A DNA stretch of 64,000 nucleotides from Nitrospina sp052156635 (GCF_052156635.1 NZ_JBQKUO010000002.1:310001-374000); one strand, 5' to 3'. Counted from the first letter of the stretch, positions 17,726 to 27,069 are shown. Made by a program: numbers and translations. The notes: generated from the letters alone by a model not told the origin.

Positions 17726-18027
17726 GGAGTCAATATGTAATTGAATCAATAGGATAAAACCGCTGGATTTAGAGTTGTAAATGCAGAAATGGACATTATA
17801 TAATTTAGTACAAGTCGATGATTTTTGACCAATCCCGAAACAGGTTTTCAGGTTTCCCGCATTCATCTGGATGGAATTTTGCGGTCGATTTGCCCCCACG
17901 ATCTGTTCAAGCCAAGGATTGTTGGCCGCTTATTCTTATCATTTTTATCCGGCAATGGAGCCTGGCTGGCCCGACCGGCCACGCGATCCAAGCCATTGCC
18001 CACACGGTTATAAAACGAGGATTCCCA
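17726..18027. other. Divergent control region before htrA
   Basis: About 300 bp, clearly more AT-rich than the flanking genes up to about 17830. It holds a sigma-70-like promoter (17775-17804) and a leader of roughly 215 nt before the htrA start. The long in-frame extension of htrA into this leader (to 17818) has no signal sequence and is judged non-coding. Confidence 0.6.
17775..17804 (+). promoter_or_regulatory. Candidate sigma-70 promoter for htrA
   Basis: TTGTAA (17775-17780), an 18-nt spacer and a perfect TATAAT (17799-17804). It lies in an AT-rich patch and faces the protease gene at 18028. Confidence 0.5.
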
Positions 18028-19509
18028 ATGCTTAATCAGTTAAAGAGAGTTTCCGCCATCAGTTTCCTGGTATTTCTGTGGACGTTTCCCGCGACCGTTC
18101 CCGGTCCGATGGCCGGCATCGATTTGGCGGATTCCGCCCACGCCCTCAGCAGTCAGAGCATGCCGCTGGGAAGCAATATTTTTGTGGAAATCGCCAAAGA
18201 AAAGAATCCGGCCGTGGTCAACATCAGCATTCGGGGCAAGGCGCAGATGAGTTCGCGGACTCCTCGTGGCGGTGATCCCCGGTTTCGCGGGGAACCGCGC
18301 GAGCCATTTCAGGATTTTTACGACCGGTTTTTCGGTCAGCAGGACCCGCAGCCGAGGCGAGGCATGGGTTCCGGTTTCATCATCAGTCCGGAAGGCCTGG
18401 TCCTCACCAACTACCACGTCGTGCAGGGCGCGGATGAAATCATTGTCAACATAGACGATGGCGGCGCCGTCGAAAAGGAATACGAGGCAACGCTCGTGGG
18501 CAGTGATCCCAAGACCGACATCGCCCTCATCAAGCTGGTCCTGGACGGTAAGGACAAGGTGAAGTTCCCGCACCTGGACTTCGGCGATTCCGACAAGCTG
18601 GAAGTCGGCGAATGGGTGATGGCCATCGGCAACCCCTTCGGTCTCAGCCATACCGTGACCGTGGGTGTGGTCAGTGCCAAGGACCGCGCCATCGGTTCCG
18701 GTCCGTATGATGAATTCATCCAGACCGACGCCTCCATCAACCCGGGAAACAGCGGCGGGCCTTTGCTCAATATCAAGGGGCAGGTGATCGGAATGAACAC
18801 CGCCATCATCTCCGGCAGCACGGGCGGGAACGTCGGTATCGGTTTCGCCATCCCCATCAACATGGTGAAATCCATCCTTCCCGACCTGAAAGAGAAGGGC
18901 ACCGTCACCCGTGGCTGGCTGGGTGTGATGATCCAGAAGATCACTCCGGAACTCAAAGACTCCTTCAACCTGAAATCGTTTGAAGGTGCGCTGGTTGGCG
19001 ATGTCATTCCCGGCGGTCCCGCCGAAAAGGCGGGCATCAAGCGCGGGGACGTGATCGTTCAGTTCGGCAAGGAAACGGTGGATACGATGGAAAGCCTGCC
19101 GAAAATCGTTGCCGCCACGCCTCCGGGTGAAGCCGTCAACGTGAAGGTCATCCGTGATGGCAAGCCAGTGAACATCTCCGTCACCATCGCCGTTCTCAAA
19201 GACGAAGAGACCAAGGTTGCCGCTCTGGACCCACTCGGTATCCAGACGCAGGACATCACTCCGGAACTGGCGCAGAGCATGAACCTGGAAACCACAGAAG
19301 GAGTCCTGGTGTCCGACGTCACCCCGGGGGAATCCGGCGGTGAGGCGGGACTGCGTCGCGGCGACATCATCACCGAGGTCAACCGCAAACCGGTGACCAA
19401 TGTGCAGGATTACCAGTCGGCGGTCCGCGGGTTGAAATCCGGGGACACGGCGCTGATGCTGGTCAAACGCGGCGGCACCACGATTTACATTGCGGTGAAG
19501 CTGAACTGA
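18028..19509 (+). CDS. HtrA/DegP-family periplasmic serine protease (first copy)
   Basis: 493 aa from the ATG at 18028, chosen because GAGG lies 6-7 nt upstream and the product then begins with a Sec signal (LKRVSAISFLVFLWTFPATVPG). The catalytic triad is H130 (TNYHVV), D164 (KTDIALI) and S242 (GNSGGPL). Two PDZ domains follow, starting near RGWLGVMIQKITPEL and near LGIQTQDITPELAQSM. A Q-linker/LA-loop rich in R, G and P occupies about 75-112. DegP-type enzymes degrade or chaperone misfolded envelope proteins. It is followed 88 nt later by a second HtrA gene with a hairpin between them. Confidence 0.95.
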   Translation: MLNQLKRVSAISFLVFLWTFPATVPGPMAGIDLADSAHALSSQSMPLGSNIFVEIAKEKNPAVVNISIRGKAQMSSRTPRGGDPRFRGEPREPFQDFYDRFFGQQDPQPRRGMGSGFIISPEGLVLTNYHVVQGADEIIVNIDDGGAVEKEYEATLVGSDPKTDIALIKLVLDGKDKVKFPHLDFGDSDKLEVGEWVMAIGNPFGLSHTVTVGVVSAKDRAIGSGPYDEFIQTDASINPGNSGGPLLNIKGQVIGMNTAIISGSTGGNVGIGFAIPINMVKSILPDLKEKGTVTRGWLGVMIQKITPELKDSFNLKSFEGALVGDVIPGGPAEKAGIKRGDVIVQFGKETVDTMESLPKIVAATPPGEAVNVKVIRDGKPVNISVTIAVLKDEETKVAALDPLGIQTQDITPELAQSMNLETTEGVLVSDVTPGESGGEAGLRRGDIITEVNRKPVTNVQDYQSAVRGLKSGDTALMLVKRGGTTIYIAVKLN

Positions 19510-19537
19510 TCCGGCGGATCTCACATTCAACAATCAC

Positions 19538-19582
19538 ACACGGAGCGGCGGGGCGGGGGCCCTCCCGCTCCGTGTTGTCTTT
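19538..19582 (+). terminator. Hairpin between the two htrA genes
   Basis: ACACGGAGCG (19538-19547) pairs with CGCTCCGTGT (19566-19575) around a GC-rich loop, followed by TGTCTTT. It looks like a rho-independent terminator or attenuator with a short U tract, so partial read-through into the second gene is likely. Confidence 0.6.
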
Positions 19583-19597
19583 CACCCCTGAAGAATC

Positions 19598-20995
19598 ATG
19601 ATGAAGAACCGATGGGTGCGTGCCGTTTGCCTGCTCGCGGCGATCGCTCTTGCCGGCGGACTGGCCCGGGTTCCGGTGGTGGATGCGGGCCCCTTCCCGC
19701 GCCGTACGCCGGTGGTCGAAGCGGTCCAACAGGTCGGACCCGCCGTCGTCAACATCTTCACGGAAGAAGCTCCCCCTCAAGTCAAAAACCCCTTCCGCGA
19801 TTTTTTCGGCAACGGGCTGCTCGACCCTTTCTTCCGCCAGTTCGACTCGCGGGGATCCCAGCGGCGCAGTCTCGGTTCCGGCGTGATCATCCACCCGGAC
19901 GGCTACATCCTGACCAACGAACACGTCATCGCCAAGGCCGTTCGCATCCAGGTGACGCTCATCGACAACCGCGAGTTTGACGCGAAGCTGATCGGCGCCG
20001 ACCTCAAGTCCGACCTGGCGGTGATCAAGATCGATTCCGACCAGCCCCTGCCGCACGTGAAGATGGGCCGCTCGCACGACCTGATGATCGGCGAAACCGT
20101 CATTGCCATCGGCAATCCGTTCGGCCTCAAGCACACCGTCACCTCCGGCATCATCAGCGCCCTCGACCGCACCATCCACGCGGGGAAACGGGAAATCTAC
20201 AACGATTTCATTCAGGTGGACGCGTCCATCAACCCCGGCAACAGCGGCGGCCCCCTGCTCAACATCAACGGAGAATTGATCGGCATCAACACCGCCATCT
20301 TCCAGGACGCGCAGGGCATCGGTTTCGCCATCCCCATCGACACCGCACGGCGCATCGTCGAAGACCTCATCGAATTTGGCGAGGTGTTCCGCGGCTGGAT
20401 CGGTGTGGCCGTGCAGGACCTGACCCCCATGCTGGCGCGCCAGTTTGCGATGGACCACACCCGCGGCGCGCTGGTCACGCAGGTGTTCAGGGACAGCCCC
20501 GCCAGCCGTGTCGGGTTGAAGCCCGGCGACATACTCACCGCCATCGACGGCCACGAACTTCTGGACAAGGCCGACTTCAAACGCAAGCTGACGTCGTACA
20601 CGGTCGGCGACAGCATGGAGATCACCTACCGGCGGTCGGGACGCGAGGCCCGCCTGCGGCTGGATGTGGTGAAGATTCCGGACAACGCCGCGTTGCAGTT
20701 CGCCAAGGAAGGGCTGGGCATCGAAGTGCGCGGGATCACGCCGGATCTGCGCCAGCGCTTTCGCCTGGCCACGTCACAGGGGGTGGTCATCGTCAGTGTG
20801 CGGCGCAACAGCGAGACGTACCGGATCGGTATTCGCCCCGGCGACGTCATCCGGCAGGTCAACCGGGTGGTGGTGAAGGACCCGGCGGACTTCAACGAAG
20901 CGCTCATCGAGGCGCGCAAGCATTCTTCCGTTTTACTGCTCGTTCAACGCGGCCAGTCCGGGTATTATGTCACCCTGAACCTGGAGCTTCCCTGA
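19598..20995 (+). CDS. HtrA/DegQ-family periplasmic serine protease (second copy)
   Basis: 465 aa with a Sec-type signal (VRAVCLLAAIALAGGLA). The triad is H109 (TNEHVI), D139 (KSDLAVI) and S216 (GNSGGPL). Two PDZ domains begin near RGWIGVAVQDLTPML and near LGIEVRGITPDLRQRF. The regulatory LA loop is short, unlike the first copy, so this looks DegS/DegQ-like in the protease part but keeps two PDZs. Divergence from the first copy is large outside the motifs, so this is an old duplication. ligA follows after 34 nt. Confidence 0.95.
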   Translation: MMKNRWVRAVCLLAAIALAGGLARVPVVDAGPFPRRTPVVEAVQQVGPAVVNIFTEEAPPQVKNPFRDFFGNGLLDPFFRQFDSRGSQRRSLGSGVIIHPDGYILTNEHVIAKAVRIQVTLIDNREFDAKLIGADLKSDLAVIKIDSDQPLPHVKMGRSHDLMIGETVIAIGNPFGLKHTVTSGIISALDRTIHAGKREIYNDFIQVDASINPGNSGGPLLNINGELIGINTAIFQDAQGIGFAIPIDTARRIVEDLIEFGEVFRGWIGVAVQDLTPMLARQFAMDHTRGALVTQVFRDSPASRVGLKPGDILTAIDGHELLDKADFKRKLTSYTVGDSMEITYRRSGREARLRLDVVKIPDNAALQFAKEGLGIEVRGITPDLRQRFRLATSQGVVIVSVRRNSETYRIGIRPGDVIRQVNRVVVKDPADFNEALIEARKHSSVLLLVQRGQSGYYVTLNLELP

Positions 20996-21029
20996 GTTCC
21001 CAAATCCAACCCGATCCCGCGCATCCCCG

Positions 21030-23036
21030 ATGGCTTCCAAAATCGAAAAAGAAATCGAACAACTCCGCCGCGACATCCACCACCACGATCACCAGTACTA
21101 CGTGCTCGACCAGCCGGAGATCAGCGACCGCGAATACGACCGGCTTTATAAGAAGCTGGAAGAACTGGAAGTGAAACACCCGGAACTCGTGACGCCGGAC
21201 TCGCCGACACAGCGGGTCGGCGGCAAGGCGTCGGAGAAGTTCGATCCCGTCGAGCACAAGGTGCCGATGATGAGCCTCGACAACACGTACAACGTCGAGG
21301 AGGTGGAAGACTTTCATCAACGTGTGTGCAAGACGCTGGGCACGGAGGACGTCGAGTACGTGGTGGAGCTCAAGATCGACGGCCTCGGTGTGACCCTCGC
21401 CTACGACAACGGCCGCTTCGTGCAGGGTGCGACGCGCGGCGACGGCAAAGTGGGAGAAGATGTCACCGCCAACCTCAAGACCATCCGCTCGGTGCCGCTG
21501 TCCCTCGACCAGTCCAAACTAAAACACAAGTACCTTGAAGTGCGCGGCGAGGTGTACATGGACCACACCGGATTCCAGAAACTCAATGCCGCGCGTGAGG
21601 AGCGCGGCGAAACGCCGTTCGCCAATCCGCGAAACGCCGCCGCCGGATCGGTGCGCCTGCTCGATCCCTCCATCACCGCCGAGCGGCCGCTCCGCATCTG
21701 GGTGTACAGCGTCGGCCACATCGAGGGCCCGGCGTTCGAGACCCATTACGATGCATTGCAGACGCTCAAGCAACTCGGCTTCCGCACCAACCCGCACACC
21801 GAGCTTTGCAAGGACTTCGACGCGGTGCGAAAACTCATCGACCGCTGGCAGGAGAAACGGAAGACACTGGATTACGACGTGGACGGGCTGGTCGTCAAGG
21901 TCAACCGCCTCAAGTCGCAGAACAAGCTGGGTCATACCGCCAAGCACCCGCGCTGGGCGGTGGCGTACAAGTACGAGGCGGAGGAAGCGCAGACGAAGGT
22001 GAACGCCATCAACGTGCAGGTGGGGCGGACGGGGGCAATCACCCCGGTGGCGGAGCTGGAGCCGGTATTGGTGGCGGGCACCACGGTGAAACGCGCCACG
22101 CTCCACAACGAAGACGAGATCAAGAAGCTCGACGTGCGCGTCGGCGACGACGTCGTCATCGTCAAGGCCGGGGAGATCATCCCGAAAGTCGTGCGCGTGG
22201 TGACGCCGGAGGGAACCCAACGCGGCAAGCCCTACACCATGCCCAAAACCTGCCCGGAATGCGATACGCCGATCGTGAGGCAGGAAGGGGAGGCGGCGTG
22301 GCGGTGCGTCAACGCCTCGTGCCCGGCGCAGTTGAAGGAACACCTCCTGCACTTCGCCTCGCGCGACGCAATGGACATCGATCATCTGGGCACCGCCGTG
22401 GTGGAACAACTGGTCAACTCCGGCCGGGTGAAGACGGTGTCCGATCTCTATACGCTCGAACACGAAGAGGTGAAGAACCTCGAACGCTTCGCGGAGAAGT
22501 CGGCGCAGAACCTGATCGACGCCATCGAGAAAAGCAAGCGGGCTGGATTGAGCCGGCTCATCCATGCGCTGGGCATCCGCTTCGTCGGCCAGCGCGTGGC
22601 GCAGGTGCTGGCGAACACCTTCCACACGATGGACGCGCTGGAGAAGGCGTCGTTCGAAGACCTGGAGTCGATCGACGAGATCGGCCCAAAGATCGCCGAG
22701 AGCCTGTGCCAGTTTTTCGACGAGGACAAAAACAAAAAAGAGATCGCGCACTTGAAAGAGATGGGCGTGGTGATGGAAGAAGAGCGCACGGAGCAAGCCG
22801 GGGACGGCGCGCTTTCCGGCAGGCAGTTCGTGCTGACGGGGACGCTGGAGAACTTCACGCGCGAGGAGGCGAAGGCGCTCATCCACAAGGCCGGCGGACG
22901 GGTGACATCCAGCGTATCGCAAAAAACCGATTACGTGGTGGCGGGCGCCGACCCGGGAAGCAAACTCGACAAGGCGATAAAACTCGGCGTCACCGTCCTC
23001 GACGAAGCCGCGTTTGAAAAACTGTTGAAGGGGTAG
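21030..23036 (+). CDS. ligA: NAD+-dependent DNA ligase LigA
   Basis: A 668-aa protein of normal length. The adenylated lysine is K115 in the motif ELKIDG. The N-terminal Ia domain (HHHDHQYYVLDQPEISDREYD) binds NMN. An OB fold (VGRTGAITPVAELEPV), a four-cysteine zinc finger (CPECDTP, then C and CPAQ), HhH repeats (LGIRFVGQRVAQVLA) and a C-terminal BRCT domain (LSGRQFVLTGTLENFTREEA) follow in order. It seals nicks in replication and repair and is expected to be essential. Confidence 0.97.
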   Translation: MASKIEKEIEQLRRDIHHHDHQYYVLDQPEISDREYDRLYKKLEELEVKHPELVTPDSPTQRVGGKASEKFDPVEHKVPMMSLDNTYNVEEVEDFHQRVCKTLGTEDVEYVVELKIDGLGVTLAYDNGRFVQGATRGDGKVGEDVTANLKTIRSVPLSLDQSKLKHKYLEVRGEVYMDHTGFQKLNAAREERGETPFANPRNAAAGSVRLLDPSITAERPLRIWVYSVGHIEGPAFETHYDALQTLKQLGFRTNPHTELCKDFDAVRKLIDRWQEKRKTLDYDVDGLVVKVNRLKSQNKLGHTAKHPRWAVAYKYEAEEAQTKVNAINVQVGRTGAITPVAELEPVLVAGTTVKRATLHNEDEIKKLDVRVGDDVVIVKAGEIIPKVVRVVTPEGTQRGKPYTMPKTCPECDTPIVRQEGEAAWRCVNASCPAQLKEHLLHFASRDAMDIDHLGTAVVEQLVNSGRVKTVSDLYTLEHEEVKNLERFAEKSAQNLIDAIEKSKRAGLSRLIHALGIRFVGQRVAQVLANTFHTMDALEKASFEDLESIDEIGPKIAESLCQFFDEDKNKKEIAHLKEMGVVMEEERTEQAGDGALSGRQFVLTGTLENFTREEAKALIHKAGGRVTSSVSQKTDYVVAGADPGSKLDKAIKLGVTVLDEAAFEKLLKG

Positions 23037-23095
23037 GAACCACCGATGCACACAGATGAACACAGATAAACCATAGATTCTTCGCTTCGCTCAGG
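23037..23095. repeat. Intergenic repeat-like segment (first copy)
   Basis: Contains CCGATGCACACAGATGAACA followed by a TTCTTCGCTTCGCTCAGGAT-type segment. Both patterns recur in intergenic regions of many bacterial genomes. A degenerate copy of the first part lies at 23436-23456, on the other side of the small membrane gene. Confidence 0.4.
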
Positions 23096-23425
23096 ATGAG
23101 GGAGGCTAAAACAATTTTGGGTAAATTTATCGAGACACAATTCATCGGCTCATGGATGCCGTGGGTCGGTGGCGGGTTGCTGGCAGGGTTGTTCCTGCTG
23201 TTCGCGGGGGTCAACGCGGCGGTGTTTTATAAAGGCGTGATCCGTAAAGAAAAAGTCGGCTCCGGCGTTCCCTTCCTCGGCGGCCTCTTCGGCATGATCG
23301 GCTTCCTCACGCTCCCGGTTCCCCTCCTCAACGAATTCTTCTGGCTGCCGCTCATTCTCGATTTGGGATGTGTGCCTCTGATTATTTATTTTCCGATCTG
23401 GTGGATGTTCCTGAAAGAAAAATAA
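23096..23425 (+). CDS. Small conserved-type membrane protein, unknown function
   Basis: 109 aa with three hydrophobic stretches: WMPWVGGGLLAGLFLLFAGV, VPFLGGLFGMIGFLTLPVPL and LPLILDLGCVPLIIYFPIWW. No family name is assigned. The ATG at 23096 lies at the edge of a repeat-like sequence. A TTG downstream, behind GGGAGG, is an alternative start that would shorten the product by 6-7 residues. GC content matches ligA rather than the AT-rich gene beyond it. Confidence 0.6.
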   Translation: MREAKTILGKFIETQFIGSWMPWVGGGLLAGLFLLFAGVNAAVFYKGVIRKEKVGSGVPFLGGLFGMIGFLTLPVPLLNEFFWLPLILDLGCVPLIIYFPIWWMFLKEK

Positions 23426-23435
23426 AAGGGATTTC

Positions 23436-23456
23436 CGGTGTACGCAGATGAACAGT
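23436..23456. repeat. Degenerate direct copy of the 23037 repeat
   Basis: CCGGTGTACGCAGATGAACA-type sequence aligned with CCGATGCACACAGATGAACA at about 23045-23064, in the same orientation. It abuts the 3' end of the OLD-family gene. Confidence 0.35.
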
Positions 23457-23459
23457 TCT

Positions 23460-25211
23460 CTATTCTTCAATTCCATTTGAGTCTTTAATGAATTTTACGA
23501 GTCTTTTAACGTTCTGGGCTAGATCTAATCGATTTAGATTAGCGGGTGACTTGATCACTTCTCTCGCGACTTTTACCTTGTCTGCTGATTTTGGTTTCCC
23601 TCTTCCGGTTGAAAAATACCAGATATGATCAAACTTACCTGTTTTAAGGAGCTTTTTTGCCTTGGGATGGACATTTTTGACAGCCCTTAGGTATAGGTTG
23701 GGATCAATGTAATTTTCTATTTCCCGACCATTTGTAACCCAAGCAAAGCCTGGCCCTTTATTGAATTCATCTCGAACTCGTTTTTTTGTTTTGTTGATTT
23801 GAGTTCCTTGTCCGCTTTTGTCACTATCAATTAAAATGCTTATATTCCTATTTATCTTCCTCAAAGAAATAAATTCTTCGACTTCCGGGTCATCAGCAGA
23901 TAAATGGGAAAGTAACTTACCCCCATAAAACATGATCGAGTAATGAAGTCCCTCTACTAATGTTTCGTCCAAGGTTGAAATCCAGCGATTTAGATAAATT
24001 CGGTCGGATGGCCCTTCAGTCCAAATTATGCAATTGGCTTGGAGTAAGTCGCTCGATTTGTATCCCAAGTCTGCACAAATAGAAAATTTTTGGTTGTCTG
24101 TGATGGCTGACGTGACTGTTGTTTGGCCATTTGCTAGTTGAACATGGAAAATTGCAGCTTCAGGGGTGTTTATTAAGTTATTTGAGTGGGTGGTTATGAA
24201 ATATTGATTTTCAGTTTGTTCGGATAAGTAACGCAATAACTCTTTTTCCATCAAAGGGTGAAGATGGAGTTCGGGTTCCTCAATGCAAACTAATTGACTT
24301 GTAAAGGCCGTTGCAGCTGCTGCAATTATCGTAGCTTCGTGAAAACCCGTTCCCATGTTTTCAATGGGTAATAGTTTTCCATCGATGCGTACATTGATTG
24401 TTTGTTTGTCGTGTGGAATTTCTATTCGAACGTTTTTGTTTCTTAATATTGTTTGAACAAATTTATTAATTTTTTCAAAGCGTTCTTTATTTTTCTCTTC
24501 TTGAATGGTTGGGCTTTGAAGTTTAAATAATTCTTCAATGATTCCTTGGCCGCTAAAATCTTTGTCTCCTTTTTTTTGTGAATTGGAAAGTCCTATTTCT
24601 CTTATTGCTGGTATCAGATCTATAGTTAATTTTTCTGCGTCACCCTTGATTAATTTATATGCGATTTTTAAAAGACTTTGCTTTATCCAAACGTCTATTT
24701 GGCCACCTTGGCGAGAGGTCAGTTTGGACCAGAATTGTTTAAAATCATTTCTATCTTGGATGCCTCTAAATTGATCAGAGATTTGATTTACTAAATTATC
24801 GGTGGGAAATGGAGGCTTAAAATCAACCCAAAAAAAAGATTCCTTATTTGAAATAATATTTAAAATTGTATTAAGTATTTCAATGTCTTCATTTTTAATG
24901 GAATCTAATTGCTTAACACTTTCTATGCAGTATGTGAAATTTGGACCGCTTTTATTGATAGCAAATGAAAAATTGAATTCTGAATTGTTACCCCTATGGA
25001 GATTAAAGTCACTAGGTTGGTGGTAAGTGGTAATTATTTCGCTTTTTATGTCATGCAGTATTTGGGGTAAGCAATCTAATAAAAATAATAAAATATTGGA
25101 TTTTCCCGAATTATTTTTTCCAATAAATAAATTGATTTTCTTAAATGGGCCTATTTTTTGAAGTTCTCCAAAACTTCGGTACCCGCCAATACCTATCCCG
25201 TCGATAAACAT
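23460..25211 (-). CDS. OLD-family ATPase/TOPRIM nuclease (AAA15-type), likely horizontally acquired
   Basis: About 583 aa. An N-terminal SMC/RecF-like ATPase half carries Walker A GKNNSGKS (31-38), a Walker B/D-loop LVCIEEPELHLHPL and the H-loop FITTHSNNL. A C-terminal TOPRIM half carries IIWTEGPSDRIYL and the acidic ILIDSDKSG motif. This is the OLD (overcoming lysogenization defect) endonuclease architecture, linked to DNA cleavage and phage defence. No UvrD-like helicase lies next to it, so it is not a complete Gabija pair; a class 1 stand-alone OLD is the best fit. The gene is visibly AT-rich against GC-rich neighbours. The ATG at 25211 is preferred over 25223 because GGGGAGAGG lies between them. 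Confidence 0.88.
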   Translation of the reverse strand: MFIDGIGIGGYRSFGELQKIGPFKKINLFIGKNNSGKSNILLFLLDCLPQILHDIKSEIITTYHQPSDFNLHRGNNSEFNFSFAINKSGPNFTYCIESVKQLDSIKNEDIEILNTILNIISNKESFFWVDFKPPFPTDNLVNQISDQFRGIQDRNDFKQFWSKLTSRQGGQIDVWIKQSLLKIAYKLIKGDAEKLTIDLIPAIREIGLSNSQKKGDKDFSGQGIIEELFKLQSPTIQEEKNKERFEKINKFVQTILRNKNVRIEIPHDKQTINVRIDGKLLPIENMGTGFHEATIIAAAATAFTSQLVCIEEPELHLHPLMEKELLRYLSEQTENQYFITTHSNNLINTPEAAIFHVQLANGQTTVTSAITDNQKFSICADLGYKSSDLLQANCIIWTEGPSDRIYLNRWISTLDETLVEGLHYSIMFYGGKLLSHLSADDPEVEEFISLRKINRNISILIDSDKSGQGTQINKTKKRVRDEFNKGPGFAWVTNGREIENYIDPNLYLRAVKNVHPKAKKLLKTGKFDHIWYFSTGRGKPKSADKVKVAREVIKSPANLNRLDLAQNVKRLVKFIKDSNGIEE

Positions 25212-25307
25212 TCCTCTCCCCATGTAAATTTTGATAAATTAAATATACCGAAAATTTAAGGGGAGTAAAATACGAATTGAGGGGAAGGGTCTAGTGTGGA
25301 GAGAGAA

Positions 25308-26705
25308 CTAACTCGTGGACGAGCTGGAGGGGTTGGGACCGCTTCGGCGCCGGGGGTTGGATGCCCTGCGGCCGCGCGACCGGTTGCCGCCGCCGCTGCC
25401 TCCACTGCCGCGATTGCCTCCCCCTCCGCCGCTTCCACTGCGGCGCGGGGGACGTCCGTTGCGGGCCGGACCGGAGCCGCCGCCGGGGCGTCTCTGCCCG
25501 AACGGTCTCGGCTTGCGCCGGGGCGGGGTGCCTGGCAGCTCTTCCTCGAACATCTCTTCTTCCGGCCACTCGACGGGAATCTTCACCGTCAACGTCTCCT
25601 CGATGCGCACCAGGTTGTCCACGTACTCCTCGCAGGCGAGGCTGATGGCGTCGCCGCGCTTGCCCGCCCGCGCCGTTCTGCCGATGCGGTGGATGTAGTC
25701 CTCCGGGTCCTGCGGCAGGTCGTAGTTGATGACGTGGGTGATGTCGTCGATGTGCAGTCCGCGCGAGGCGACATCGGTGGCGATCAGGATGTTGAGTTCG
25801 CCTTCGGTGAATTTTTCCAGCGTCTTGATGCGTTTTTTCTGCGGCAGGTCGCCGGAAATCTGCGCAGCGTTGTAACCGTTGTGCTGCAGGCGCAACTCCA
25901 GGTTTTCCGCCTCCGCCTTGGTGTTGGTGAAGATGATGACCTTGTCACCCTGTTCCTGCTTGAGCAGGCCCAGAAGCAGGCTGAATTTCTCGTGCGAACC
26001 GACGTGGTACATCTTCTGGTCCACCTTGTCCACCACCAGTTTTTCCGGCTCGATGCGCACCGGGATCGGATCGTTCATGTGCTCGTAGCACAGTTCCATG
26101 ACGCGGTGGTTCAGCGTCGCCGAGAACAGCATCGACTGGCGTTTGTTGTAAGGCGAAATGTTGCGCAGAATGTAGCGCAGGTCCTTGATGAAACCCATGT
26201 CGAACATGCGGTCGGCTTCGTCGATGACCAGCACCTCGACGGATTTCAGGCTGAAGAATTTCTGTTTGTAAAAATCGATCAGGCGGCCCGGCGTGACGAT
26301 GAGCAGGTCCACGCCTTTCCTGATTTCTTCCCTCTGCTTGTCGTAATCGACACCGCCGTAGATGCAGACGGTGCGGAATCCCGTGTGCTGGCCCAGTTCG
26401 TGGGCGTCGCGTTCGATCTGGATGGCGAGTTCGCGCGTCGGCGCGATGACGAGTCCCCGTGGCGCCACCCAGGTGTTGCCTTTCTGTTCGGGTTTCGGCG
26501 TCCGCAGCAGTTTGGTGAACAGCGCGATCAGAAAGGCGGCGGTTTTTCCGGTGCCGGTCTGCGCCTGTCCGGCGACGTCTTTGCCTTCGAGTGCGTGGGG
26601 AAGGGTTTTCGCCTGGATGGGGGTGCAGTGCTGGAACCCGGCACTGCGGATTCCCTCCATGACCTCCTCAGGCAAAAGGAGGCTTTCGAATTCAACTTGT
26701 TCCAT
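25308..26705 (-). CDS. DEAD-box RNA helicase, RhlB/RhlE-like
   Basis: A 465-aa helicase with the full DEAD-box set: Q motif (F..CTPIQA), motif I AQTGTGKT, Ia PTRELAIQ, Ib TPGRL, II IDEADRMFD, III FSAT and VI HRIGRTARAG. The last about 85 residues form a low-complexity Arg/Gly/Ser/Pro tail that probably binds RNA. The core (GKDVAGQAQTGTGKTAAFL) is most like RhlB, but no degradosome partner is visible here. Expected roles are RNA unwinding in decay or ribosome assembly. It is upstream of and on the same strand as the OLD gene. Confidence 0.93.
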   Translation of the reverse strand: MEQVEFESLLLPEEVMEGIRSAGFQHCTPIQAKTLPHALEGKDVAGQAQTGTGKTAAFLIALFTKLLRTPKPEQKGNTWVAPRGLVIAPTRELAIQIERDAHELGQHTGFRTVCIYGGVDYDKQREEIRKGVDLLIVTPGRLIDFYKQKFFSLKSVEVLVIDEADRMFDMGFIKDLRYILRNISPYNKRQSMLFSATLNHRVMELCYEHMNDPIPVRIEPEKLVVDKVDQKMYHVGSHEKFSLLLGLLKQEQGDKVIIFTNTKAEAENLELRLQHNGYNAAQISGDLPQKKRIKTLEKFTEGELNILIATDVASRGLHIDDITHVINYDLPQDPEDYIHRIGRTARAGKRGDAISLACEEYVDNLVRIEETLTVKIPVEWPEEEMFEEELPGTPPRRKPRPFGQRRPGGGSGPARNGRPPRRSGSGGGGGNRGSGGSGGGNRSRGRRASNPRRRSGPNPSSSSTS

Positions 26706-27069
26706 AGTGGTATTTTGTTTTCCGGTTCACCAGTGGAGGAGGCCGTAAGGCGGTTCGCACGGGATCGATTTCAGGATGGTCCGCAGATTGCGGACTTCGG
26801 CACGAGGTATTGATTTTTTACAAGTTGCGCTAGTATATACCAGCTATTGGGGTTTGCAAACCATTACCTCATTTTTCTTGACAACCCCTTCGGGTTGGTG
26901 GTTCAATGCCCCTTCTATTTTAACGGCTTCCCTGACAGGTTGCGACACATCTCGCCCATGGAATGCTTCGCCGGGGGCACCCCCGCCGGGTCTGTATTCG
27001 GACCGGACAGCGTTATGGATTCTATATAAATCAAACAGTTAACTCTATTTCGAAACAAGCAGGTGGCGA
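26706..27069. other. Divergent control region between rhlB and sdhA
   Basis: 364 bp without a supported gene. It holds a -35-like TTGACA at 26878, an AACCC-CTTC-GGGTT inverted repeat immediately after it and a G/C palindrome around 26970-26990 (GGGGGCACCCCC). The rest looks like an untranslated sdh leader. Confidence 0.6.
26873..26907 (+). promoter_or_regulatory. Candidate promoter of the sdh operon with 16-bp motif shared with the bd-like operon
   Basis: TTTTCTTGACAACCCC (26873-26888) contains TTGACA at 26878-26883. TTCAAT at 26902-26907 is the best -10 (18-nt spacer, 4 of 6). The same 16 bp occur at 38624-38639 before the cytochrome operon. Confidence 0.45.

Noticed and set aside
17818..18027. 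Longer htrA start at 17818
   Set aside because: The extra 70 residues lack a signal and a ribosome binding site, while the ATG at 18028 has both.
23460..25211. Gabija (GajA) assignment of the OLD-family gene
   Set aside because: Gabija needs an adjacent UvrD-like GajB, which is absent; neighbours are rhlB and a small membrane protein.
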